Below, piece after piece: positions 26,129 to 34,754 of a stretch of DNA of 64,000 nt (position 1 is its first letter; each line of letters starts with the position of its first letter). Under the pieces are notes generated by a model, which had not been told where the DNA came from, ran no database searches, and saw only the letters and a program-made list of their open reading frames with translations. The position numbers were made by a program, and so were the translations under genes. Source of the DNA: Desulfotignum sp032250905 (GTDB taxonomy: Bacteria > Desulfobacterota > Desulfobacteria > Desulfobacterales > Desulfobacteraceae); the NCBI GenBank assembly GCA_032250905.1, contig JAVVEQ010000001.1:1-64000 (forward strand), given 5' to 3'.

Positions 26129-27118
26129 TCACTTCAGGTCCACAACGGTCCGGCCTGTCATCCCTCCCTTAAGCATCCGGTCAATGGCAGCCGGCAACTG
26201 CTCCAGGGAGATATGGGATGCCATCTGGTTCAGTTGCTTTGGTTTCCAGTCACAGGCCAGTTTTTTCCACAGGGCCAGTCTGGGCCCCCGGGGATAATGC
26301 TGGGAATCGATACCGTGCAGCGAAACCCCCCGCAGAATAAAGGGAAATACCGTGAGAGAAAGGTCCGGAGAGGCCACCAGCCCGCAGCAGGTGACCTTTC
26401 CCCACGGCAGGGTGGACTTGACGGCGGTGGTCAGAATGTCACCGCCCACGGTATCCACCACGGCGGCCCAGCTTGCCGGAAGAATGGGGGGCTTTGTGTT
26501 TTCCACAAATGTCTGGCGGGAGATGATCTCCGATGCCCCCAGATTTTGGAGAAAACCGGTATCCGACTTGCCGGACACTGCGGTCACGGCATACCCGAGT
26601 TTTGCCAGAATGGCCACGGCCAGGGATCCCACCCCGCCGGTGGCGCCGGTGACCAGAACCGGTCCGGCATCCACCGGGGTATCGATAATCTTCTCGACAG
26701 ACATGGCTGCCGTGAAGCCGGCAGTTCCAAGAATCATGCTCTCTTCCAGGGTCAATCCGTCCGGCAGGGGCACCACCCACTCCGCCGGTACCCGGATATA
26801 CCGGCCGAACCCTCCGTCTGTATTCATGCCCAGGTCATAGGAAGTAACGATGACCGGATCACCCGGTGCCAGTTCCGGAACCCGGCTTTCTACCACCTGT
26901 CCGGCGGCATCGATGCCCGGGGTGTGCGGATAATTCCGGGTGACCCCTTTGTTTCCGGTGGCGGACAGGGCATCCTTGTAATTGAGAGACGAGTACTGAA
27001 CCTGGATCAGCACTTCTCCTTCGGGCAGGTCCGATATCCGGGTCTGCCGGACCCGGCCGGCGTATTGCCTGTCTTCGGTTTCTTCCACGACAAATGCATC
27101 AAAGGTCTGATCCATCAT
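26129..27118 (-). CDS. Zinc-free medium-chain dehydrogenase/reductase, AcuI/YhdH type
   Basis: 329 aa. Quinone-reductase-like MDR: N-terminal EVLIQVQYSSLNYKDALSAT, then the cofactor-binding VLVTGATGGVGSLAVAIL near residue 150, which indicates NADPH, and no structural zinc cysteines. The best resemblance is to YhdH/AcuI, which reduce acryloyl-CoA to propionyl-CoA. Whether acryloyl-CoA is the substrate here is inference. GGAGG lies five bases before the chosen ATG at 27118; an ATG at 27130 is inside that ribosome site. It is divergent from the MFS gene. Confidence 0.85.
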   Translation of the reverse strand: MMDQTFDAFVVEETEDRQYAGRVRQTRISDLPEGEVLIQVQYSSLNYKDALSATGNKGVTRNYPHTPGIDAAGQVVESRVPELAPGDPVIVTSYDLGMNTDGGFGRYIRVPAEWVVPLPDGLTLEESMILGTAGFTAAMSVEKIIDTPVDAGPVLVTGATGGVGSLAVAILAKLGYAVTAVSGKSDTGFLQNLGASEIISRQTFVENTKPPILPASWAAVVDTVGGDILTTAVKSTLPWGKVTCCGLVASPDLSLTVFPFILRGVSLHGIDSQHYPRGPRLALWKKLACDWKPKQLNQMASHISLEQLPAAIDRMLKGGMTGRTVVDLK

Positions 27119-27251
27119 CACAGCCTCCATGGCATCAGATACGGTTAATTTATCTGTTCTTTTCTTGTCAAATTAATACCAATCTGCTAATGGATCAAGT
27201 TTTATATTTTCTGGCAGGTGATTTCGCCTTACTTTTTGGCTGGATAATGGT

Positions 27252-28433
27252 ATGAAAGGGGCCATGAAAACGAACGCATTCCAAACCCCCCGGGTGGCCC
27301 TGATCTCTTTTTCCCACTTTGTCCATGATCTGTACTCCAGTTTTCTGCCGCCGCTGCTGCCGCTGATCATCGAAAAACTATCCTTGACCCTGAGCCAGGC
27401 CGGTCTCCTGTCCTTTGTCATGCAGGTGCCGGCCATGCTGAACCCGTTCATCGGGTTGTTTGCCGACAACAAAAACGTGGCCCGGTGGCTGGTGATCCTG
27501 GCCCCGACATTCACTGCCCTGCCCATGAGCCTGATCATGGCGGCCCCGTCTTATTCCCTGCTGTTGATACTTCTGTTTTTATCCGGCATCTCCGCAGCCC
27601 TGTATCATGTCCCCTCGCCGGTGCTGGTGGCCGGGTATTCCGGCATCCGAAAGGGCCGGGGTATGAGCCTGTTCATGTCCGGCGGAGAGCTGGCCCGGAC
27701 CCTGGGACCGATGGTGGCGGTGGCAGCCCTGTCCTGGCTGGGAAAGGACCGCTTCTTCCTGGTGATGGGTCTGGCAATCATCACTTCGGTGCTGCTCTGG
27801 CTGACCCTGGAAACGCCGCCGGAAAAACCCGGATTCAAGCGCAGCGGTTCACTTAAACAGGCGTTTGCCGAAATCCGCCACGTACTGGTTCCCCTGTCCG
27901 GTATCCTGGCGGCCCGGGCCGGCATGCATGCATCCATGGGCATCTTTTTGAGTGTATTCATCAAACAGCAGACCGGCAGCCTCTGGTATGGAGGGGCTGC
28001 CCTGGCTCTTTATGAGGCATTCGGCGTGGCCGGAGTGCTGTCCGCCGGGACCCTTTCTGACTGGCTGGGCCGCAGAAAAGTGCTGTTCTGTGCCCTGGCC
28101 ACCGCCCCGGTGGCCCTGCTGCTCTTTGTTCATACCAGTGGCATCCTGAAGATCGGCATGCTGGTGATCACCGGTTTTTCCGTCCTCTCCACCACCCCGG
28201 TAATGCTGGCCATTGTGCAGGACAATGCAGTGAAACAGCCATCCGCTGCCAACGGCATGTTCATGATGGTCTCCTTTGCCGTCCGGTCCTTTGCCGTGGT
28301 GGTGGTGGGAGCTGTCGGGGATGTGGCCGGTATGGAAAACATGTTTGTCATCAGTGCTCTGGCGGGATTTTTGTCCCTGCCCTTTCTGATCCGGCTGCCG
28401 GACCGGAAAAAAGAGTTCAAACCAGGCAATTGA
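27252..28433 (+). CDS. MFS transporter, fosmidomycin-resistance (Fsr)-like
   Basis: 393 aa with about twelve hydrophobic segments. The start region FSHFVHDLYSSFLPPLLPLI and the GLFADN loop resemble Fsr-type efflux proteins of the major facilitator superfamily; a later SDWLGRRKVLF matches the MFS loop between helices 8 and 9. Start may be ATG at 27252 or 27264; AAAGGGG lies only three bases before the latter. Followed after 10 bases by a DUF4438 gene, likely in one transcript. Substrate unknown. Confidence 0.85.
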   Translation: MKGAMKTNAFQTPRVALISFSHFVHDLYSSFLPPLLPLIIEKLSLTLSQAGLLSFVMQVPAMLNPFIGLFADNKNVARWLVILAPTFTALPMSLIMAAPSYSLLLILLFLSGISAALYHVPSPVLVAGYSGIRKGRGMSLFMSGGELARTLGPMVAVAALSWLGKDRFFLVMGLAIITSVLLWLTLETPPEKPGFKRSGSLKQAFAEIRHVLVPLSGILAARAGMHASMGIFLSVFIKQQTGSLWYGGAALALYEAFGVAGVLSAGTLSDWLGRRKVLFCALATAPVALLLFVHTSGILKIGMLVITGFSVLSTTPVMLAIVQDNAVKQPSAANGMFMMVSFAVRSFAVVVVGAVGDVAGMENMFVISALAGFLSLPFLIRLPDRKKEFKPGN

Positions 28434-28443
28434 GGAGAAAACC

Positions 28444-29340
28444 ATGCTCAAGACCAATGAAAACCAAATCGTGGAGATGTTTATGGAATGCCGGCCCGGA
28501 CCGCCCCGGGTGGGCCCGGGCTGGAAAGTGGACCACAAAGGCGTGCCGTTTCTGCTGCCCGGCATCGGCGGCATCACACTGAATGTGGGGGTGGGAGATC
28601 CGGCCTTCGGCCTGGCCGGGGACCATATCGAACCCGGGGTGTCCTGCACCGCCAATGCGGAAAAACCCAATGACTTTCCCAACAGTTCTCTGCAGTTCCT
28701 GTCCTGCGTGGGAAATGAAGCCAAACTCCTTTCCGGGGAAGCCAGAGGTGCAACCGGCGTGGTGATCGGTCACCATGGCGGATCCGAGCATATCATCGTG
28801 GAATTTGACCGGCAGATCAAGGAACAGATGAGCTATGACGACCGGATCCGGATCCGGGCCAAAGGCCAGGGCCTGGCTTTGCTGGATTTCCCGGATATCG
28901 GGCTGTTCAACCTGTCTCCGGAACTGCTCCACACCATGCAGATCACGCCCGACGGCAACGGCGGTCTGAATGTGCCGGTCACCACCCGTGTGCCGGCAGC
29001 ATGCATGGGATCCGGCCTGGGCCGGGCCCACGTGGGGGCCGGGGATTATGATGTCATGACTTCGGATCCGGACACGGTGGCACAGTATCACCTGGACAAA
29101 ATGCGGTTTGGCGATTTTGTGGCGTTGATGGACCATGACAACGCCTATGGCCGATCCTTTCGAAAAGGCGCAGTGAGCATCGGGATTGTGGTGCATTCCG
29201 ACTGCCGCCTGGCCGGCCACGGTCCGGGTATCACCACATTGATGACCTCGCCTTCCGGCCGGATCACCCCGGTGAAAGATCCCGAAGCCAATATTGCGGA
29301 CCGGCTGGGCATCGGGACCTGTTTGCAAAAAAACGGATAA
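28444..29340 (+). CDS. DUF4438 family protein
   Basis: 298 aa, matching the DUF4438 type of protein found in anaerobes: GIGGITLNVGVGDPAFGLAG (near 43-62), FLSCVGNEAKLLSGEARGA (near 90) and VVHSDCRLAGHGPGITTLMT near the end. No signal peptide, no membrane segment. Function unknown. GAGGAGAAAACC is the ribosome site. It is probably co-transcribed with the transporter before it, which may hint at a role in handling the same compound. Confidence 0.8.
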   Translation: MLKTNENQIVEMFMECRPGPPRVGPGWKVDHKGVPFLLPGIGGITLNVGVGDPAFGLAGDHIEPGVSCTANAEKPNDFPNSSLQFLSCVGNEAKLLSGEARGATGVVIGHHGGSEHIIVEFDRQIKEQMSYDDRIRIRAKGQGLALLDFPDIGLFNLSPELLHTMQITPDGNGGLNVPVTTRVPAACMGSGLGRAHVGAGDYDVMTSDPDTVAQYHLDKMRFGDFVALMDHDNAYGRSFRKGAVSIGIVVHSDCRLAGHGPGITTLMTSPSGRITPVKDPEANIADRLGIGTCLQKNG

Positions 29341-29388
29341 ATGATATAAAGAGTCAATGATCGTCAACCCCATGTCAAGGATACCGGT

Positions 29389-30588
29389 GTGATCAAAAAA
29401 ACCATTCTGCAAAAAGGCCAGGGCAAAACCCGCAAACTGGCCAAACTCCACTACATTTACGAAAAAGAATCCCGGTATTTCGCCCAGATGTCGGAAACTG
29501 CCAAAATCATGGCAGGTGAGGAACTGATGGAACTGGGAGCAAAAAATCTGTCTTATGAATTCCGGGGTATCTGGTTTACCGCTTCAAAACCTGATTTTTA
29601 CCGGATCACCTACCAGTCCCGCCTGCTCTCCCGGATACTGATTCCTCTGGTCACATTTGTCTGCAAAGACAAGGATACGCTCTACAGGGAAGCCCGTAAG
29701 ATCCGCTGGGAAGAATTGATGACCCCGAAACACACCTTTGCCATCGTGGCCAACGTGTCTGAATCCAGCATCACACACTCCAACTTTGCCGGACTCAGGG
29801 TCAAAGACGCCATTGCCGACTATTTCAGGGACCGCACCAACCGCCGGCCCAATGTGGACGCCAAAAATCCCGGAATCCTGATCAATATTCATATCCACCG
29901 AGATATGGCCACCCTGTCGCTGGATGCTTCCATAGGGCCCCTGCACAAACGGGGCTACCGGGAGGCCTCAGTGTCCGCACCCATGCAGGAAACCGTAGCT
30001 GCGGCCATCATCCGCAAAAGCGGATGGGACGGTACCATCCCCCTGTATGACCCGATGTGCGGTTCCGGCACCCTGCTGGCCGAGGCCCTGATGGTGTACT
30101 GCCGGATTCCGGCCCAGGTGTTCCGTACCCGGTTTGGATTTGAACGGCTGCCGGATTTCGATCCCCAGCTGTGGGAAGAAATCAAACAGGCGGCAGATCA
30201 GAATATCCGGCCGCTGCCCCAGGGGCTCATCGCCGGCAGCGATATGTCTGAACAGGCAGTGACAGCCACCCGAACCAATCTCATGGGGCTGCATCACGGT
30301 GCCGATGTGACCGTGACGCAAACCGATTTCCGGGAAATCCCCGGCATCGAAAACTGTCTGATTGTCACCAATCCCCCGTATGGGATCCGAATGGGAAAAG
30401 ACCGGGATATGAAAACATTTTATCAGGATCTGGGCATGTTCCTGCGGGAACGGTGCCGCCGTTCCACCGCACTGGTGTATTTTGGTGATCCCAAATATAT
30501 CAAGCATGTTCCGCTGGCCCCCTCCTGGAAAGAGCCTTTAACCATCGGCGGTCTGGACGGGAAACTGGTAAAATATCAACTTTTTTGA
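29389..30588 (+). CDS. THUMP-domain RNA methyltransferase, RlmL/RlmK type N2-guanine family
   Basis: 399 aa. N-terminal ferredoxin-like and THUMP regions (1-170) followed by a Rossmann methyltransferase: SAM motif YDPMCGSGTLLAEAL near residue 220, GSDMSEQAVTATRTNL near 285, and the catalytic NPPYGIRMG near 325. These features are those of rRNA guanine-N2 methyltransferases of the RlmL type. The start is GTG, eight bases after AAGG. The stop overlaps closely with the start region of the next gene. Confidence 0.9.
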   Translation: MIKKTILQKGQGKTRKLAKLHYIYEKESRYFAQMSETAKIMAGEELMELGAKNLSYEFRGIWFTASKPDFYRITYQSRLLSRILIPLVTFVCKDKDTLYREARKIRWEELMTPKHTFAIVANVSESSITHSNFAGLRVKDAIADYFRDRTNRRPNVDAKNPGILINIHIHRDMATLSLDASIGPLHKRGYREASVSAPMQETVAAAIIRKSGWDGTIPLYDPMCGSGTLLAEALMVYCRIPAQVFRTRFGFERLPDFDPQLWEEIKQAADQNIRPLPQGLIAGSDMSEQAVTATRTNLMGLHHGADVTVTQTDFREIPGIENCLIVTNPPYGIRMGKDRDMKTFYQDLGMFLRERCRRSTALVYFGDPKYIKHVPLAPSWKEPLTIGGLDGKLVKYQLF

Positions 30589-30602
30589 TCAAGGACAGGC
30601 AT

Positions 30603-33600
30603 ATGGACACCTCCTTTAACCAGGAATCAGGCATCAAGATATACCATGAACTCATGGCCAACAAAGTGGGAGACATCCTTCTGGTTTCCAGCCCCTATGA
30701 CGCGTTCATCATGGAAGAAGAAGGTCGGCTTTCCAACCGGATTATTCATGAATACAAGGGACTGAACCTGTCCAGACCCCCCCGGCTCACCTGGGTATCT
30801 TCGGCCGATGATGCGTTTGAACGGCTGGAGAAAAAAAATTTCGACCTGATCCTGGCAATGCCCAGCCTGGACGGCATGGATGTACAGACATTCGGTGAAA
30901 AGGTCAAACAGCTGTATGCGGATCTGCCTTTTTTCATGCTGCTGCACAACACCTGCGACACCAGCCAGTACCTGTGCATGGAAAACAAAACAGCCATTGA
31001 CCGGACCTATGTCTGGGGCGGCAATGCCGATCTGCTGCTGGCCATCATCAAAAATTTTGAAGATGAAAAAAATGTGGCCTTTGACACCCGAAATGCCAAT
31101 GTCCGGGTTATCATCATGGTGGAAGACTCTCCCCATCATTATTCATCCATTCTGCCGGTGATCTACAAGCAGATCGTGCTCCAGACCCAGTCAGTGATCG
31201 ACGAATCCATCAATGAGGAGCACCGGCTCCTGAAAATGCGTGGCCGGCCCAAGGTGCTGCTGGCCCACACTTATGAAGAAGCCATCGCCCTGTACGAAAC
31301 ATACAAGCCCTATGTGTTGTCCATTTTCTCGGACATGCGGTTTCCCAGAAACGGAGAAGAGGATGAAAACGCGGGATTTCACCTGTTGAGCCGGATCAAG
31401 AAGGAGGTACCTGACGTGCCTTTGCTGGTGATCAGCACCGAAGAGCGCACCCGCGATCTGGCCTACCGGATACCGGCGGTGTTCATCAACAAGAATTCCA
31501 ACAATCTCAATGACCGGATCAAGACTTTTTTTGTGGGATGCCTGGGGTTCGGGGCGTTTGTGTTCAGACGTCCCAACGGTGAAGAGGTGGCCCGGGCCAG
31601 TGATCTGCGGGCGATTGAAAAACTGCTGCCTGACATTCCGGATGAATCCATTGTGTTTCACGCAAAGAACAATGATTTCTCCCGCTGGCTGCTGGCCCGC
31701 AGTGAAATCAGCCTGGCCCTGAACCTGAAACCCTATACCATTGACGATTTTCCTGACCCTAAAACACTGAAACGGTTTCTCATCGACAGTATCCGGACCC
31801 GGCGCCTGGGAACCCGCCAGGGACAGGTCATTGAATTTGATTCCAGAAAATTTGATTCAGACACCGGGTTCATGAAAATCGGCAACGGCTCCTTGGGGGG
31901 AAAAGCCAGGGGGCTTGCATTCATGGCTTCCCAGATCAAGCAGGATGACGAGCTCATAAAAAAATTTCCCGACGTGGATATCAATATTCCCCAGACATTT
32001 GTGATTGCCACGGACGGATTCAAAATGTTCATTGAAGACAACAACCTGGCTCAGCTGCTGGAATCCGGCAAAAACCTGTCCGATGATACCGTGTTAAAAT
32101 CGTTCATGCAGGCCCGGTTCCCGGAATGGCTGAAAAACAATTTAAGGGTCTATCTGGAACATGTGAACTATCCCATTGCGGTCCGGTCCTCCTCATTGTT
32201 TGAAGATGCCCATTATCAGCCGTTTGCCGGTCTTTACAAAACCTATATGCTGCCGAACACCGACGACAGTCTTGACACGCGTCTGGACCGGCTGGTCATG
32301 GCCGTTAAGCTGGTATATGCCTCCACCTACATGAAAGCACCCCGGGCCTATGCCCAGAGCACCATGCACCGGACCGAGGACGAAGAGATGGCCGTCATTC
32401 TTCAGCAACTCACCGGCATCCGGCACGGCAATTATTTTTATCCTTCCATTGCCGGTGTGGCCCAGTCCTATAATTTCTATCCCATCGCCCATCTCAAGGC
32501 GGAAGAAGGAATTGCATACATCGCCATGGGACTGGGCAAACTTGTGATGGAAGGGGGCAAAACCCTGCGGTTCTGTCCCAGATATCCACAATTTCTTCCC
32601 CAGTTTTCCATGGTGGAAGATATTCTGGAAAATTCTCAGAAATATTTTTACGCCCTGAAAATGGACGTGTTCCCTCCGAAAGATCAGTTTTTTACAGATC
32701 CCGGAGAAGATCCGACCCTGGCCAGACTGGATCTCATGGACGCAATGGATCATCCCATTGTCCGGCAGTTGTGCTCCACCTTCCATGTTCAGGACAACCG
32801 GATCCGGGATGTCTATTCCAACAAGGGATATCCGGTACTGACCTTTGCCGGTATCCTGAAGTTCAACAGTTTTCCTCTGGCGGAAATCCTGGCGGAAGTC
32901 ACCCGGATCGGCAGCCGATGGATGGGATCGTCCGTGGAAGTGGAATTTGCCGTGAACCTGCACGCAGACGGCAATCGAAAACCCGAATTTTCTTTGCTCC
33001 AGATCCGGCCCATGGGCCGGTACAAACAGAACCTCACCGTCAAAATCACTGAAAAAGATCAGGAAAACGCCTTCTGCTATTCGATTCATTCCCTGGGAAA
33101 CGGGGAATACAAAAACATCCACGATCTGATTTATGTGGATCCCGCTTGTTTTGATCCGGCAAAAACCGTTGATATTGCCGGGGAGATCAACAAACTCAAT
33201 GCGCTCTTCAATGAAAACCAGAAAAAATATGTGCTCATCGGCCCGGGGCGATGGGGTTCTTCCGACCGGTGGCTGGGTATTCCGGTGGCCTGGAACGATA
33301 TCTCCAATGTCGGGGTCATGGTGGAGACCACCATCGAGAGCATTAAGGCGGACCCGTCCCAGGGATCCCATTTTTTCCAGAACATTACTTCTCTGGGCAT
33401 TGCCTATATCACTGTTTCGGATAATTTCGAAGACTTTATTGACTATGAATTTCTTGGCCGGCAGGACTGCACCACTGCCACCACGCACCTGAAACATATC
33501 CACTTCAAGGACGGGCTGGATATCCGGGTGGATGGGAAAAACTCCCGGGCCGCACTGATGCCCCATCAAACTGTGTCAGACATTGTTCCCATGGCGGATG

Positions 33601-33626
33601 TGCCCGTGATTGATACCGCGGATTAA
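30603..33626 (+). CDS. Receiver-domain protein with PEP-synthase/PPDK ATP-grasp domain
   Basis: 1007 aa. Residues 1-160 look like a receiver fold without the usual phospho-acceptor (FDLILAMPSLDGMD). Residues about 165-320 form a second receiver-like domain, with acidic residues at VEDSPHHYSSIL and a candidate Asp at SIFSDMRFP. After a linker (320-420) comes a pyruvate-phosphate-dikinase N-terminal domain (about 430-800; GSLGGKARGLAFMA, VRSSSLFEDAHYQPFAGLY), ending with LLQIRPMGRY. The phosphohistidine and PEP-binding domains of true PEP synthase are absent. Probably a signalling or phosphotransfer protein, not a metabolic PEP synthase. ATG at 30603 follows AAGGA by seven bases. Confidence 0.85.
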   Translation: MDTSFNQESGIKIYHELMANKVGDILLVSSPYDAFIMEEEGRLSNRIIHEYKGLNLSRPPRLTWVSSADDAFERLEKKNFDLILAMPSLDGMDVQTFGEKVKQLYADLPFFMLLHNTCDTSQYLCMENKTAIDRTYVWGGNADLLLAIIKNFEDEKNVAFDTRNANVRVIIMVEDSPHHYSSILPVIYKQIVLQTQSVIDESINEEHRLLKMRGRPKVLLAHTYEEAIALYETYKPYVLSIFSDMRFPRNGEEDENAGFHLLSRIKKEVPDVPLLVISTEERTRDLAYRIPAVFINKNSNNLNDRIKTFFVGCLGFGAFVFRRPNGEEVARASDLRAIEKLLPDIPDESIVFHAKNNDFSRWLLARSEISLALNLKPYTIDDFPDPKTLKRFLIDSIRTRRLGTRQGQVIEFDSRKFDSDTGFMKIGNGSLGGKARGLAFMASQIKQDDELIKKFPDVDINIPQTFVIATDGFKMFIEDNNLAQLLESGKNLSDDTVLKSFMQARFPEWLKNNLRVYLEHVNYPIAVRSSSLFEDAHYQPFAGLYKTYMLPNTDDSLDTRLDRLVMAVKLVYASTYMKAPRAYAQSTMHRTEDEEMAVILQQLTGIRHGNYFYPSIAGVAQSYNFYPIAHLKAEEGIAYIAMGLGKLVMEGGKTLRFCPRYPQFLPQFSMVEDILENSQKYFYALKMDVFPPKDQFFTDPGEDPTLARLDLMDAMDHPIVRQLCSTFHVQDNRIRDVYSNKGYPVLTFAGILKFNSFPLAEILAEVTRIGSRWMGSSVEVEFAVNLHADGNRKPEFSLLQIRPMGRYKQNLTVKITEKDQENAFCYSIHSLGNGEYKNIHDLIYVDPACFDPAKTVDIAGEINKLNALFNENQKKYVLIGPGRWGSSDRWLGIPVAWNDISNVGVMVETTIESIKADPSQGSHFFQNITSLGIAYITVSDNFEDFIDYEFLGRQDCTTATTHLKHIHFKDGLDIRVDGKNSRAALMPHQTVSDIVPMADVPVIDTAD

Positions 33627-33710
33627 CCGGGATCCGGCCCGGTTTTCTGCCGGATGGTGTCGAACCCCTGCAAACCGCCGGACCGGATCTCACACAACAC
33701 GAGGTTGAAT

Positions 33711-34754
33711 ATGATGATCCAATTGAACGAAGTGTCCCGATTGTTTGATGGTGATGCGCCGGTGATCACCACCATTGACTCCCACACCGAAGGCGAGATA
33801 ACCCGGCTGATCCTGGACGGGATACCGCCGTTAACCGGCCGGACCATGATGGAAAAACTGACCTCTTTCAGAACCGACCATGATGCGGTTCGGCGCCTTC
33901 TGACCAGGGAACCCCGGGGATCGCGCCAGGTGCTGGCAGCCCTGGTCACCGAACCCGTGACCCGGGATTCCGCTTTTGGACTCATCTACATGGATGCCCG
34001 GCGATACCCCTATCTTTGCGGCCATGCCACCATCGGGGCAGTTACGACCCTGGCCCGCACCGGCACCCTGACACTGGCAGAAGGAGAAAACCGGCTGGGC
34101 ATCGACACACCGTCCGGACGGATGACGGCCATAGCGCTTGTCCGGAACGGCCGGTTGACATCGGTATCCATCCAGATGGTGCCCACGTTTGTTTTTGCCA
34201 CGGATCAACAGATCCAGGTAAAAGGATTCGGAACCATTCCAGTGGACCTGGTCTGCGCAGGGGGGTTTTTCGCCATGGTCGACACGCGCCGGATCGATCT
34301 GACACCAACGCTGGAAAACAAAAAGATACTGGTGGATCTGGGCATGAAAATCATCGAGGCAGCCAATGATCAACTGACGGTCACCCATCCCGAACGACCG
34401 GATGTCACCACCGTGGATGTGACCGAATTCTATGATAGCGTTACCACGGACGGCCCGGCCCGGGGCCGGGGCATGGTGGTGTACGGTGAATCCCACATGG
34501 ACCGCTCCCCCTGCGGCACCGGCACCGCCGCCAAACTGGCCCTGCTGCACCATCAGGGCAAAATCGAACTGAACCAGCCCTATATCAATGCCAGCCCCCT
34601 GGGCACGACCTTTGAGGCCCGGCTGATGGAAAAAACCCGGATCGGCGATTTCGAGGCCAGTGTTACCCAGGTCTCCGGAAAGGCATGGATCACCGGGGTT
34701 CACCACTTCACCCTGGATCACACCGATCCGTTTCAACAAGGATACCTGGTCTGA
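33711..34754 (+). CDS. Proline racemase / hydroxyproline epimerase family protein
   Basis: 347 aa. Both half-site cysteines of the family are present: YLCGHATIGA (near residue 105) and DRSPCGTGTAA (near 268), plus the N-terminal TIDSHTEGE. With two cysteines it should act as racemase or epimerase and not as the Thr-type dehydratase. Substrate (proline, 4-hydroxyproline or another imino acid) cannot be told from sequence by eye. GAGG lies six bases before the ATG at 33711. Its stop overlaps the start of the amidohydrolase gene (ATGA-type junction TGATG). Confidence 0.88.
   Translation: MMIQLNEVSRLFDGDAPVITTIDSHTEGEITRLILDGIPPLTGRTMMEKLTSFRTDHDAVRRLLTREPRGSRQVLAALVTEPVTRDSAFGLIYMDARRYPYLCGHATIGAVTTLARTGTLTLAEGENRLGIDTPSGRMTAIALVRNGRLTSVSIQMVPTFVFATDQQIQVKGFGTIPVDLVCAGGFFAMVDTRRIDLTPTLENKKILVDLGMKIIEAANDQLTVTHPERPDVTTVDVTEFYDSVTTDGPARGRGMVVYGESHMDRSPCGTGTAAKLALLHHQGKIELNQPYINASPLGTTFEARLMEKTRIGDFEASVTQVSGKAWITGVHHFTLDHTDPFQQGYLV

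Noticed and set aside
32193..33569. A 458-codon reverse frame opposite the receiver-PEP-synthase-like gene
   Set aside because: Shadow composition; the forward gene carries the recognisable ATP-grasp sequence.
30603..33626. Annotation as a metabolic PEP synthase
   Set aside because: The phosphohistidine and PEP-binding domains are missing and receiver-like domains come first, so a metabolic role is not supported.
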